NCBI GenBank assembly: GCA_963781785.1
Contig: CAWAHD010000002.1
Span: 744,001 to 808,000 of the forward strand
Origin: CAWAHD01 sp963781785
Lineage (GTDB): Bacteria > Planctomycetota > Planctomycetia > Isosphaerales > Isosphaeraceae
DNA length: 64,000 nt
Reading direction: 5' to 3'
The notes below the pieces were generated by a model. The model was given only the letters and a program-made list of their open reading frames with translations, was not told the origin of the DNA and ran no database searches. Position 1 is the first letter of the stretch. Each line of letters starts with the position of its first letter. This document shows positions 26,974-35,679 of the stretch, piece by piece. The translations under genes were made by a program, and so were the position numbers.

Positions 26974-28979
26974 GTCAGTTCTTCCTCGAATTCGCGATGG
27001 ACTTCGTCAAGAAGTTTCGTAAAACGTGCGTTGGAAAGTGACGCCAAAAGCGGAGAATGCTTGCGTATCTCGAGCGCCGCCGGATTGCAGAAGCCTTGAT
27101 CGTGATGATCGGTGGAATCGCGGCGAGGGCGTCCGCGACGATCGCGGCGGCGGAAGCCGCCCTCGGCCTTGGCCCCGGCGTCGTGACGGCGCAGATCCTT
27201 CATAACTGCCATGTGGAACTCACTCGCCTTGATCGGCGAGAACCGCGGGGGCGGCGGCTCCCAGGGGAGATTGGGCAATTGGTTCCGCAGGTTCGGGGAT
27301 GCCGGCTCGGCCGAATCGGCGGGTATGACCGGTTCTCGACGGGCAAGATGCCCGTCCCCCAAACTGGGTTCGATGTCGAGATTTGACGCGTCATCTTCCT
27401 GGTCCGGAGTCAACGCCTCCTCGGCTTCCGCCACCAAGAGAGGTTGCTGACGGGCAAATTGCCCGACGCCCAAATTGGGTTCGATGTCGAGATTTGGCAC
27501 TTCGTTCCGCTGGTTTGGAGATGCCGGCCCGGCCGCATCGGCGGGTATGACCGGTTCTCGATGCGCAAGATGCCCGTCCCCCAAATTGGGTTCGATGTCG
27601 AGATTTGGCACTTCGTCCCGCCGGTCTTGGGCTGGCGATTCGCCGGCTGCCGCCACCAAGAAAGGTCGCTGACGGGCAAGATGCCCGTCCCCCAAATTGG
27701 GTTCGATGTCGAGATTTGGCACTTTGTCCCAGAGACCCGCACAATCACCCGGCGTGCTCGCGTCGAGATCGGCGGGAGCGTATGGGTTATCGGTTATGAG
27801 TTGCTCGTTTTGCGTTTGTGGATCGTAGGAAGTGTCGGTTGTGGATTGAAGGTTCTCGGTTTGCGGATCGTCGGGCATTTCTTCGTCCTTCATCCTTCCG
27901 CCTTCATCCTTTCCCGAACGCGTTTCCACTGCCGAATTCCGACCCCGCGCATCGCGCTCGGCGGCGCGACGAAGCTTCGTCAGCTCGGTCAACGACCGCA
28001 GCAAGGCCCGGGTGCAACCCAGTTCATAGCGCCTCAGCCGCTCGCCGTCGGGACTCAAGTCGATCGCCATGCAGTCGGTCCGGCGGATGGCGTCGCGCTC
28101 GGCGTTCTGCTCGAACACGGCGGCTTTCGCTTTCAACTCCCCGATCGCCCGCTCGGTGATCGACACCAAAACCCGCCGGGCCCCCTCGGGATCGCTTGAA
28201 TCGAGCACGTCCGGCCGCCAGCGCTCGTGTACCCCCCTCACGAAAAACTTGTATTCAGCCTCGTCCAGCTCGCCCTTGAGCGATGCATAGGCATCGTCAC
28301 CGCGGCCATCGAGGATCGCACTCGCGGCAAAGACCTGCATCACCGATTTCACATTGGCTGCATCGAGCGGTGTACATCCCAGGAGCCTTATGCATTTGAG
28401 CTTGTCCTGGCCTTCCCACGTCTTTCCTGGCTCGAGCTGCTCTTGGAGCGCGGTCCACTCGGTCAAGAGCCAATCGACCCCGCCTGCGGTCGCCTCCATG
28501 AGCGGCACGAGTCGTGCCGGATGGTCCGGGTCATCGGCGATGCCGGACCAGGAGGTCCGCTCGCCTCGATGATCGAAGCGTCCCGAGCCATAGAGCTGCG
28601 TCGGTTGCCGGCAGTCGTGGAATAAACGGGCGCCGAGTCCGGCGATTTCGTCCAGATCCCGCTGCGGGGCGTTCTCGATCTGCGTCGTCACCCTGGCTGT
28701 CTGCACGCGCGTCACCCTGTCTAATTTCCAGGTCGCGCTGACGGCGTTTTCCACCAAGCGTCTTTCGACTGGACCAACCGGCAGAAGGGTGTCGCACCAA
28801 TCGTCGAGCCGCTCTTCGAAATCCCGCCGGTTTTCCCCCGGAACGGTATCCTGACGGCTCGCCATCCCATGTTTTAATGCGTTCATTTTTGAACGTTCAC
28901 GTCCAAAAACGGACGTCGGGCCTTTACTGAGCTTCCCATTGCGCTGATTTGCGCTGATTTGACGCTGAGAGGTTGCCAT
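26970..28979 (-). CDS. Large protein with NALKHG-type N-terminus and 37-residue tandem repeats
   Basis: 669 residues from ATG 28979. The N-terminus holds ANQRNGKLSKGPTS, then SKMNALKHGMASR, a motif shared by an uncharacterised bacterial family whose members start NAxxSTGPxTxxGK and NAxKHG. A helical region follows to about residue 345. Residues about 420-567 are four 37-residue repeats, each beginning xPNLDIEPxLG. The C-terminal about 90 residues are basic then helical (FTKLLDEVHREFEEELT). No catalytic motif is seen. Frame integrity over 2 kb supports a real gene. It is coupled to the small gene downstream. Confidence 0.72.
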   Translation of the reverse strand: MATSQRQISANQRNGKLSKGPTSVFGRERSKMNALKHGMASRQDTVPGENRRDFEERLDDWCDTLLPVGPVERRLVENAVSATWKLDRVTRVQTARVTTQIENAPQRDLDEIAGLGARLFHDCRQPTQLYGSGRFDHRGERTSWSGIADDPDHPARLVPLMEATAGGVDWLLTEWTALQEQLEPGKTWEGQDKLKCIRLLGCTPLDAANVKSVMQVFAASAILDGRGDDAYASLKGELDEAEYKFFVRGVHERWRPDVLDSSDPEGARRVLVSITERAIGELKAKAAVFEQNAERDAIRRTDCMAIDLSPDGERLRRYELGCTRALLRSLTELTKLRRAAERDARGRNSAVETRSGKDEGGRMKDEEMPDDPQTENLQSTTDTSYDPQTQNEQLITDNPYAPADLDASTPGDCAGLWDKVPNLDIEPNLGDGHLARQRPFLVAAAGESPAQDRRDEVPNLDIEPNLGDGHLAHREPVIPADAAGPASPNQRNEVPNLDIEPNLGVGQFARQQPLLVAEAEEALTPDQEDDASNLDIEPSLGDGHLARREPVIPADSAEPASPNLRNQLPNLPWEPPPPRFSPIKASEFHMAVMKDLRRHDAGAKAEGGFRRRDRRGRPRRDSTDHHDQGFCNPAALEIRKHSPLLASLSNARFTKLLDEVHREFEEELT
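27279..27722 (-). repeat. Four tandem 111-bp repeats inside a coding region
   Basis: The core TGGGTTCGATGTCGAGATTT recurs at 27365, 27476, 27587 and 27698, an exact 111-bp period that keeps frame (37 residues). Each unit also contains a GC-rich palindrome; the best is GACGGGCAAGATGCCCGTC. Units 1 and 3 share one spacer type and units 2 and 4 another (EPVIPAD...PASPN), so the real period is 222 bp. Confidence 0.93.
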
Positions 28980-29289
28980 CGTCGACTTCTCCACGATTGG
29001 GTTATGTATTCCATACTGCGCTCGACGTCGTGACGAATCAGGGGCAGGCCAAGCTCGGCGCTGAACGGGGGCGTTTGGTTGTTGCGTCGTTCGCGGCGAA
29101 CTCACCGGCAGTTTGTCCCGACAACGAGGAACTTACGACACCGCGCCCAAAGCGAGAACTGCTTGTGCAGATTTCCGAGAGACCGGAATCGGCAGATCCG
29201 CCAGAGCCGGCGCCGGCCGTTGAATCGGAACAATCGGCACCTCGTCGTGTGAGCCGGCAACTGGGACCGATCAACGACACGACTTGGAG

Positions 29290-29451
29290 TCAGTTTCGAT
29301 CAACAAGACGGCAGCGCGGTTGGTGGCTGGACGGAGTACGGCGTGATCGGCACGTACGCCCACACTGCGAGTCCCACAGGCATGCCTGGCCTTCGCGGCA
29401 GGTGATGAGAACGCGGCCGCCGTCCGGTGCGAAACACATCCGGAAGAACAT
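29290..29451 (-). pseudogene. WD40-repeat remnant
   Basis: A 53-residue frame reads MCFAPDGGRVLITCREGQA then CLWDSQCGR, one WD40 blade in its typical form. Nothing upstream or downstream continues the propeller. It is too short for a functional protein and looks like the tail of a lost WD40 gene, probably once part of a planctomycete kinase or sigma fusion. Confidence 0.5.
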
Positions 29452-29487
29452 GTCGGGACGGGGAAGTTGACCGAGTGGTCGCGGCTG

Positions 29488-30452
29488 TCACGACCGGAAT
29501 AGCGTTGCGGGCTCGAATGAACCGCCCACGGAGTCGCGCGAGCTTATGCCCAGCCAGCTTTCCAGGACCGAGGTATAGATACGTCGGAAGTCGGTGGTCA
29601 TCTTCGGCTCGCCGTCGCCCAGGTCGGTCAGGCTCGGCATGTTGTCGGCGACACCGCCGCGCACGCCGGGGCCGGCGAGGAACACGGCGCCCGCCGTCCC
29701 GTGATCCGTGCCGCCCGAGCCGTTCTCCCGGACCGTCCTGCCGAACTCGCTGAACGCCAGCAAGGCCACTCGTTCGGCGATCTTTGCCGCCTGGAGGTCC
29801 TCGAAAAACGCGGCCACCGCGCCGGCAAACTCCGAGAGCAACCCGCTATGCGTGTCCTCCTGGGCGGCATGCGTGTCGTAACCGCTCTGTGCGGTGTAGA
29901 ACACCCGCGCACCGAGATTGGACTTCAACAAGCGGGCTGCCAGGTTGAGCCGTTGCGCTAGACCGGTGGATGGGTACTTGGCCGTATCATTACCACCGGC
30001 GAGGCGTGCGAGTTTTTTCGAGGCCGTCCGAGCGTCCACGCCCTGCCGGCGGACGAACGCGAGCAGATCGTCCTGGTCGTTGCTTGTTGCGTCTTGTTTG
30101 AGCGCAGCCGGTTCCGCGAGAAGCATTTCCTCCAGGCGACCGAGCGTCAGCGCCGTGCTGCGCCGGCCGCGCAGGGCGCCGGGGACCGAGCCGCTGAGCG
30201 CGTACGAGGTCCCGGCCAGCGGGTCGAGCGCCCGCCCAAGCCAGCCGTAACCCTTGTGCTCCTCGGGGTCGAAGCGCGCTGTGTGCCAGATCGCCATGCT
30301 TTCGAAGTGCGACCGGTTCGGGTTGGGATAGCCCACGCCCGGAATGATCGCTAGCTGCCCGTCCTGTAGCAGCTTCTCCAGCGGCTTCAGGGATGGGTGC
30401 AGGCCCAGGGTGTCGGACAAGCGCACCAGGTCTCGCTTCCGGAGGCAAAGCG
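29488..30452 (-). pseudogene. DUF1501 protein lacking its N-terminus
   Basis: The frame contains most of a DUF1501 protein: RLSDTLGLHPSLKPLEKLL, IIPGVGYPNPNRSHFESMAI, GYGWLGRALDPLAG, YDTHAAQEDTHSGLLSEFAG, LAFSEFGRTVRENGSGGTDH and a FLAGPGVRGG segment, ending PATLFRS. About the first 60-80 residues (usually export signal and GGNDGLN-type motif) are missing; sequence before LCLRKRDLVR belongs to the preceding DUF1800 gene in another frame. DUF1501 proteins are exported, alkaline phosphatase-like by fold, and abundant in planctomycetes. Confidence 0.85.
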
Positions 30453-31231
30453 GTCTCGCCGAAGAACAGGCGGCAGAGCTTGCCGGCGATACGCTGGGCC
30501 GTGGCGGGCTGGTCCAGCAGAATCTTGACCAGATCCGACCCGGCCCACCTGCCCTTGTGCCCAAGGATGGTCCTGTCGCCGTCGTCGTGGCGAAGCGTGT
30601 TAAAAGCGAACCTCTCATCGTCGACGGTCCAGCCCGTCAATGCCCTGGCGGCTTCGTTGACGTCGCGGTCGGAATAATGGCCCACGCCGAGCGTAAACAG
30701 CTCCATCAATTCGCGGGCCAGATTCTCATTCGGATGCCCCTGGCGATTGGCCGGGGCGTCAAGGTAGATGAGCAGGGCCGGCTCACGAACAGCGGCGCCC
30801 AGCAGGTCGGCGAAGTGCGCCTGCGCGTGCCGGCGGAGCGTGTCGTTTTGGCGGTACATCAGGGCGACGCCCTCGACCTTGCTATTGGCGGTGGCGAAAT
30901 GATTGTGCCAGAAAAGGGTGAGGCGCTCGGTTAACGGGTCTACGCCGAAAAGCATGCGGTAGAACCACCAGCCCTTGAGCCGGTTGATCTCCTGCCCGGC
31001 GACCGCGGTATCGGCCAGCAGTTGGGCCGTCGAAGCAAAATCCGCACGTGCGGTGCAGGCTGTTCCGGCCAGCAGGCGGCCGACGCTCACGATGGGCCCG
31101 TCCCGAAGGTCGCGCTCCAGTTCTTCCCAGGTGGCGGCGAAGGCGGCTCGGCGGTGCAGGTGAACGACGCGCCGCAATGTCCAGTGCGACCTGTTGTCGG
31201 GCTCGAAGGGCGCCCAGTGATGGGAGACCAT
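30445..31231 (-). pseudogene. DUF1800 protein lacking its C-terminus
   Basis: From ATG 31231: WTLRRVVHLHRRAAFAATW, then LKGWWFYRMLFGVDPLTERL, TLFWHNHFATANSKV, YRQNDTLRRHA, NENLARELMELFTLGVGHY, YSDRDVNEAARALTGWTVDD and KLCRLFFGETALPPE. These are the conserved DUF1800 blocks in order, but the usual last 150-200 residues are absent. The matching frame then continues as non-homologous residues, because the neighbouring DUF1501 starts abruptly. DUF1800 and DUF1501 normally form an adjacent pair in planctomycetes; here the junction has been deleted. Confidence 0.85.
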
Positions 31232-31233
31232 GG

Positions 31234-31890
31234 TTATTCTCCGTCAGCGAGCTTGAGCTTTCCAAGGTCGGTGGTCCGGCCGGACTCGACCGTTGACTTG
31301 TCGACAAGCCCTTGGCCATAGCCGCTCCGTTTGCTTGCGTAGCGACGCCAAAGTTGGAACTCGAGGCCCGGGATTACTTCGTCGATGATGAAGGTGCCGC
31401 CGGCATCAGTAACAACCTGATCCGCACCGTGAATGAACGCATGCACAGTCATGAAGCGCCCATCATCATTCATACCGGCGTTATGGTAGGTGAGGTTCAC
31501 ATTGACGCCGCTCACAGGCTTGCCGGCCCCGTCGACGACGGTTCCCCGAACAAGGCCACAGGGGAGCAACCGCACCACCACAGGCCCTTTCTCGTCGCTC
31601 TTGAGCGTGAGCGTGGCGAACAGCTTCTTGCTCGGTTCGTAGAAGAGCAGGCGCCGCGGTTGGCCTGACTCAGCTACACCCTGGGCCAGCCATGAATCTG
31701 TTTCCGTGCGCACCATACCCTCGAGCCCACGGTCGCGGCCTTCTTCGTCGACAAAGGTGTTGGCGAGCGGGCGGCCATCGGCGTCCTGGATCTTGATCAG
31801 AATCGTACTTGCGGGCTCAACGGTAATGTCCTGCTTGACCGTCGTGCCCGGTTCGATCTCGAGGACCTTGCAAAAGCTTCCTTGAAGGCG
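31234..31890 (-). pseudogene. Carboxypeptidase regulatory-like domain remnant in frame with upstream sigma gene
   Basis: An open frame without its own convincing start. It begins immediately after the sigma gene's TGA in the same reading frame (LQGSFCKVLEIEPGTTVKQD) and contains two beta-sandwich repeats: STILIKIQDADGRPLANTFV and GLVRGTVVDGAGKPVSGVNV, with VTDAGGTFIIDEVIPG. Planctomycete ECF sigma factors often carry such domains after a membrane helix. Here the membrane helix and first part are missing and a stop intervenes, so this is probably the tail of a deleted fusion. Confidence 0.6.
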
Positions 31891-32670
31891 TCAATCCATA
31901 CCGAGTGCGGCAATCATCGATTTCTTGAACGCGACTTGCACGGCGACCCCCTTGAGGAGTGTCGCGACGGCGCCGCGGGGGGAGCCCGCGACCGCAGCCA
32001 GGACATCCACGAACACTTTTGGCTGGGACGCTCCCGCCGGGGAGGTGGCCGCCAGCGTCAAGAGACCTGCTCCCAGGGTGCAGCCACGCCCCATCAAGGC
32101 AGCGCCCAGGCGCTTCCGACCCCGCTCCAACTGGATCTTGATCGTACCTGCCGGCACACCCAGCCGGACGGCCGCTTCGTCCCGGGTCAGCCCTTCCAGA
32201 TAGCACAGTACGAGCGGCTCGCGGTAGCGCGGCGGGAGCCTGTCCAGTTCTTCGTCCAATGCCGCCAACAACTCGCGGCCGCTCATTCCGTCGACCGCCT
32301 GCACGACCTCCGGCACGGCCGCCCGAGCTTCCCGCCGAGCTCGTCGTTGACCGGCCACCAGGGCGTTGCGTGACACCTTACGGGCCGTGGCGTAGAGCCA
32401 GTTCGCCAGCGACGCCTGCCAGCGGTCGTGACTGCGGGCCTTGCGGGCCAGAATGAGGAAGGTCGCCTGGAAAGCGTCCTCGGCATCCTGCAGGTTCGGC
32501 AAGATGCGGCGACAGACGCCCAGGACCATGCCCCCGTGGCGGCGGAGCAGCCCTTCGAAGGCGGCTTGATCGTTGTCATCGGAAAAGCGGCGGAGGAGAT
32601 CCGCGTCGCTGAGGCCAGCCTGCGCCGTCAGGATCGCCTTCAATAAAGCAGCCGTGGAAGCCCTCGACAT
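31891..32670 (-). CDS. ECF sigma factor, probably truncated C-terminally
   Basis: 259 residues from ATG 32670, preceded by GGGAGGGTGGCC. Region 2 is DQAAFEGLLRRHGGMVLGVC, DAEDAFQATFLILARKA and SLANWLYATARKVSRNA; region 4 is LPPRYREPLVLCYLEGLTRD with AAVRLGVPAGTIKIQLERGR. It ends KSMIAALGMD with TGA where relatives run into a membrane helix. The same frame continues as a carboxypeptidase regulatory-like domain. It may still work as a short sigma factor; no anti-sigma gene is adjacent. Confidence 0.85.
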   Translation of the reverse strand: MSRASTAALLKAILTAQAGLSDADLLRRFSDDNDQAAFEGLLRRHGGMVLGVCRRILPNLQDAEDAFQATFLILARKARSHDRWQASLANWLYATARKVSRNALVAGQRRARREARAAVPEVVQAVDGMSGRELLAALDEELDRLPPRYREPLVLCYLEGLTRDEAAVRLGVPAGTIKIQLERGRKRLGAALMGRGCTLGAGLLTLAATSPAGASQPKVFVDVLAAVAGSPRGAVATLLKGVAVQVAFKKSMIAALGMD

Positions 32671-32707
32671 GGCCACCCTCCCGTCGTTCACGGTCCCTCT
32701 ACTGACA

Positions 32708-33157
32708 TCATGTGCGCCGGCCGCCTGGTGGCATCAACCAGTGACCGTTTCGCTTGATCTCTCGCTTGAGCACTTCGACCGCCTTTTCCAGTTGCGCGTG
32801 ACGCTTCGTGCGCCAGCGGAACAACCATTCGTCCGAGGTCAAGCTGGCGAGCCTGCCTTCGTAGACACCCCGGCTGGCGGTCAGTTCGACGGTAAGCGTT
32901 GGGCGAAACCATACCAGGGTCACGGGCACCCGCACCAGGCCGCATGATATCGAGAGCCCTTCGAAGCAGCCATCGACGACAGGCGGCCACCGCGCAGCCG
33001 CACCCGATGGGTCGCCCCGTGGCGACTGGCCGCACTGGGAACAAGACACAGAACGGCAGCGCCGCCCTTGAAACGATCGTGTTCCCGGGAACAAGACAGA
33101 TAGATAAACGGTCTCATCGACGTGCTGGCAACGAGAACCCCAAGCGCTGCCCTCCAA
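32708..33157 (-). CDS. Uncertain small protein
   Basis: A 149-residue frame whose second half (GLSISCGLVRVPVTLVWFRP, then ASRGVYEGRLASLTSDEWLF and a basic helix ending KREIKRNGH) looks protein-like, while the first half is low quality. No family recognised. It lies upstream of the sigma gene on the same strand, 38 bp from it. Could be a remnant. Confidence 0.3.
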   Translation of the reverse strand: MEGSAWGSRCQHVDETVYLSVLFPGTRSFQGRRCRSVSCSQCGQSPRGDPSGAAARWPPVVDGCFEGLSISCGLVRVPVTLVWFRPTLTVELTASRGVYEGRLASLTSDEWLFRWRTKRHAQLEKAVEVLKREIKRNGHWLMPPGGRRT

Positions 33158-33241
33158 ACGATTGAAAGCGCTGCCGGATCACAGACCGGTCCCAGCAGCC
33201 GCGGGTATGGCGCAGGTTCTCCTCGATTCGGTTCGTCGTGG

Positions 33242-33259
33242 GACGGAATTCATTCCGTC
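33242..33259. repeat. Perfect 8-bp palindromic hairpin
   Basis: GACGGAAT and ATTCCGTC separated by two bases. Confidence 0.6.
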
Positions 33260-33272
33260 TATTGATTTCAAT

Positions 33273-33299
33273 GTCGCCTTTCGCGGAGCGAAAGGCGAC
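33273..33299. repeat. Perfect 12-bp-stem hairpin
   Basis: Arms GTCGCCTTTCGC and GCGAAAGGCGAC with loop GGA. The same arm sequence recurs at 33429-33485, so this is one member of an interspersed palindrome family. Confidence 0.8.
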
Positions 33300-33428
33300 T
33301 ATTATTAGTGTTTATATCTGTTTAAGTCTAATTGGACCTTATCAGTCTCTTCACAAACCGCCCCTACGAAGGGACAGCGCGGCGCCGCCGGCATCGGTCC
33401 GCAAGCCGCCACGACGCGAACCGCCATT

Positions 33429-33485
33429 GTCGCCTTTCGCTCCGCGAAAGTACCTTCTTCAATCTTTCGCGGAGCGAAAGGCGAC
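33429..33485. repeat. 22-bp perfect inverted repeat with 13-base spacer
   Basis: Arms at 33429-33450 and 33464-33485 are exact reverse complements and each contains the GTCGCCTTTCGC motif of the hairpin at 33273. The arrangement is two inverted copies of one palindromic repeat, as in REPIN-like doublets. Confidence 0.85.
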
Positions 33486-33945
33486 TATCACGCTGTGTGA
33501 CGTCGGGGCCTATCCACCGAAACGGAAACGCCGCGACAAGGATTTCCGTGCGAGCGCCGTTTGCGGAGATCTTCTTGATCGCGACTTTGCTCGTCTTGCT
33601 GAAGACCAAGGTCCCTTCCTGGAAATCGAACACGAGCACGCCGTCGCGAGCATCGAGCGCCGCGGGAAACGCGCCGTCCGTCGTACCAGTGAACGAAGTC
33701 GAGCCAGCGGCGCGGGCTTTTGGTATCGCTGGGGTCGTCAATCGCGAGCACGACCAGGAGCGTGACCGGTAACGACGATTGGTGGTTCACCCAGGATCTC
33801 CCCTCATGCCAGACCGACCGATTGATTGGTTTGTCTCCTGGCTTACTTACCCGGAAAATCATGCGGAAGTTTCGTCTTCTCTTCCTGGAGCGGGCCCGAT
33901 TCGAAACAACAACGCGACACACGGCTAGACAGCCAGGTCTTTTTG

Positions 33946-34002
33946 AGGTCAGGCTTTCCAGCCTGACGATGCGAGAGTAGGTCAGGCTGGAAAGCCTGAC
34001 CT
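33946..34002. repeat. Second 22-bp perfect inverted repeat with 13-base spacer
   Basis: Arms at 33946-33967 and 33981-34002 are exact reverse complements built on GTCAGGCTTTCCAGCCTGAC. The sequence is unrelated to the repeat at 33429, but arm length and spacer length are the same. Confidence 0.85.
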
Positions 34003-34082
34003 ACAGCAATGCGGGCCCGGACCCTGCGCGGCAACAGTTCTCGACATCTCCCGGGTCATTGATTCGAAACCGGCCCACTGGC

Positions 34083-35048
34083 TCACGGGGCCTTGTCTTC
34101 GACGGCGAGTATGTCCCTGTCGTGGAACCCTCGGTAGCGGTCCTTGAGATCGGGATCGGGCGAGTTAACGGGGATCAACGGGAAGGTCTTTATCTCATTG
34201 CCTTTGTACTGCACCGAGAGCTGCAGATCGGTGAATCGGGCCAGCGCGTAATGCCATACCGGGCTGGCGTTGGGGCCCGACTTGCGCGCTTCGATCAAGA
34301 GGAGCGCCTCGGGATCGGTCCCGGCCGAAGTGACAAACGTGAAGAGCGCTCCGTCGAGCACGTCGGGGTCCGTGCTCTCGTAACGATACAGGGGCTGAGG
34401 CAGCAGGCGCAGCTCCCACCGTCTGTCTTCGCGATCCCGGCTCGAGGCGGAGAAATCGCGGGTCAGGTTGCGGATCTGTGCGAGCCGCTGCCGGCCGGAT
34501 GGGGCGGGCGCAGGCGCGCCCGCAATCGGTACGATCTGGATCCCCGGGGCCAGGGGCGTCCAGGTCTGGGCATGCGTCCCCGCGCGCTGTACGTCAAGCA
34601 CCGAGAGCGCCAGCGAATGAAACTCGTGGTAGAGCATGCGTGGCCCGGTGGCGGGGAACGAAAAGAAGGAGCCGAGAACCTCGGGGCGGCCCCGACACGT
34701 CCACACGTAGACCGCGCCGTCCTGCCCGCGTGCTCGCACTGGGTTGGTCCAGAGGTAGACCGGCTCGCGCCTGAGCTCGACGCGCTGTTTGCGACTGGCG
34801 TCGCGGTAGATGGTATATTCCGCCGCGTCGCTCACGTAGATCTCGATGAGCCGGTCGCGCTTGGTCCGGGCTGACTTCTGCGCCGCGTGCTTGTCCTTCG
34901 CGCTGGGCGGCTGGCCGGGCTGCGCGACCGCTTGCTGCCCGCACGCCGCCCCCCCGGCCGGGAAGCACGTGACCACCACGGCGAGTGACCAGGCGCCCCG
35001 CCGGAGGGTTGCCGTCCAGGTTTTTGTGTGGCGGAAGTAACTATTCAT
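34083..35048 (-). CDS. Exported protein of unknown function
   Basis: 321 residues. An N-terminal export signal (WSLAVVVTCFPAGGAACGQQ) may be a lipoprotein or signal-peptidase I type. The mature part alternates beta strands (EYTIYRDASRKQRVELRREP, VYLWTNPVRARGQDGAVYVW, WHYALARFTDLQLSVQ) and ends near residue 320. I do not recognise a named domain; similar exported proteins of about this length with the YLWTNPxR segment appear to be a planctomycete family. No operon partner on the same strand closer than 1 kb downstream. Confidence 0.75.
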   Translation of the reverse strand: MNSYFRHTKTWTATLRRGAWSLAVVVTCFPAGGAACGQQAVAQPGQPPSAKDKHAAQKSARTKRDRLIEIYVSDAAEYTIYRDASRKQRVELRREPVYLWTNPVRARGQDGAVYVWTCRGRPEVLGSFFSFPATGPRMLYHEFHSLALSVLDVQRAGTHAQTWTPLAPGIQIVPIAGAPAPAPSGRQRLAQIRNLTRDFSASSRDREDRRWELRLLPQPLYRYESTDPDVLDGALFTFVTSAGTDPEALLLIEARKSGPNASPVWHYALARFTDLQLSVQYKGNEIKTFPLIPVNSPDPDLKDRYRGFHDRDILAVEDKAP

Positions 35049-35106
35049 GGGACCTTGAAATCAAATCTCACTACCTGGATCACACGCCAATCGGGACAGA
35101 CGTCGG

Positions 35107-35679
35107 TCACGAGTCGCCGACCAATTCGAGCAGACGACCCATCCTTGGATCATCAAGGTCGGCTAAGGTTTGCCATTCTACCCTGATCCAGTCCAGATCG
35201 AGCTTGCCCATGTGTGCGAACACGAGGTTTTCGATGTCGATTTGGTCCTGGGTGCGAAAGGCGAGGAGTTTGAGAAGGATCAGGCCTTCCGTCGAGGCGA
35301 TGCGGATGGGCTGACCAAGCCACGTTTCTTCGGTGGCCCGGTCGAGGATGTGAAGGTACGTCGGAATGAGTGGCTTGAGCCAATCGACGCGAATGCCGTG
35401 ATAGGAAAGTGCCACCATGTGATGTTGGGTCCATTCCGCAATGGTGGCGAGGGTGTCGAACTCGAAGCCACGGCAGCGCAGATCTTCGAGCAGCGAAGGG
35501 AGGACGAGTTGCGGCACTTTCACCAGAAAATCGATATCTTTGGTGAATCGCGGCTGGGATCGATACGATGCCGCCATGCCGCCGATGAGCGCGTACGACA
35601 CGTGGAACTGGGCCATCGCGGCGATGGCCTCTTCCAGTGCCCGGCGCAGTTGGTCTGAGATCGTGGGATCATGCTCCAT
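35107..35679 (-). CDS. Nucleotidyltransferase-like protein, AbiEii/DUF6036-like
   Basis: 190 residues. The N-terminal half has the minimal nucleotidyltransferase pattern: SYALIGGMAASYRSQPRFTK followed by DIDFLV, giving the GG...DxD motif, and a later Asp in IRVDWLKPL. The C-terminal half (IASTEGLILLKLLAFRTQDQ, IDIENL) matches the helical part of AbiEii-type toxins and related proteins, including the conserved Lys and D-x-x-D segment. Its start overlaps the end of the small gene upstream by 11 bp, a typical toxin-antitoxin-like arrangement. Whether it is toxic or an unrelated enzyme cannot be told. Confidence 0.8.
   Translation of the reverse strand: MEHDPTISDQLRRALEEAIAAMAQFHVSYALIGGMAASYRSQPRFTKDIDFLVKVPQLVLPSLLEDLRCRGFEFDTLATIAEWTQHHMVALSYHGIRVDWLKPLIPTYLHILDRATEETWLGQPIRIASTEGLILLKLLAFRTQDQIDIENLVFAHMGKLDLDWIRVEWQTLADLDDPRMGRLLELVGDS

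Larger units (their letters stand above)
33158..34082. other. Repeat-rich region without a confident gene
   Basis: About 0.9 kb holding at least four perfect palindromic structures (listed separately). Between them, minus-strand fragments in two frames (SLPVTLLVVLAIDDP; then VLVFDFQEGTLVFSKTSKVA and EILVAAFPFRWIGPDV) look like pieces of one decayed protein, about 33490-33850. I cannot name it. Confidence 0.5.

Noticed and set aside
27279..27722. Possible CRISPR array
   Set aside because: The repeats are in frame inside a long coding region, all 111 bp, and the in-between parts are also conserved between alternating units.
29000..29470. A 165-codon plus-strand frame
   Set aside because: Composition is unlike a protein, no family pattern, and it overlaps the minus-strand WD40 blade.
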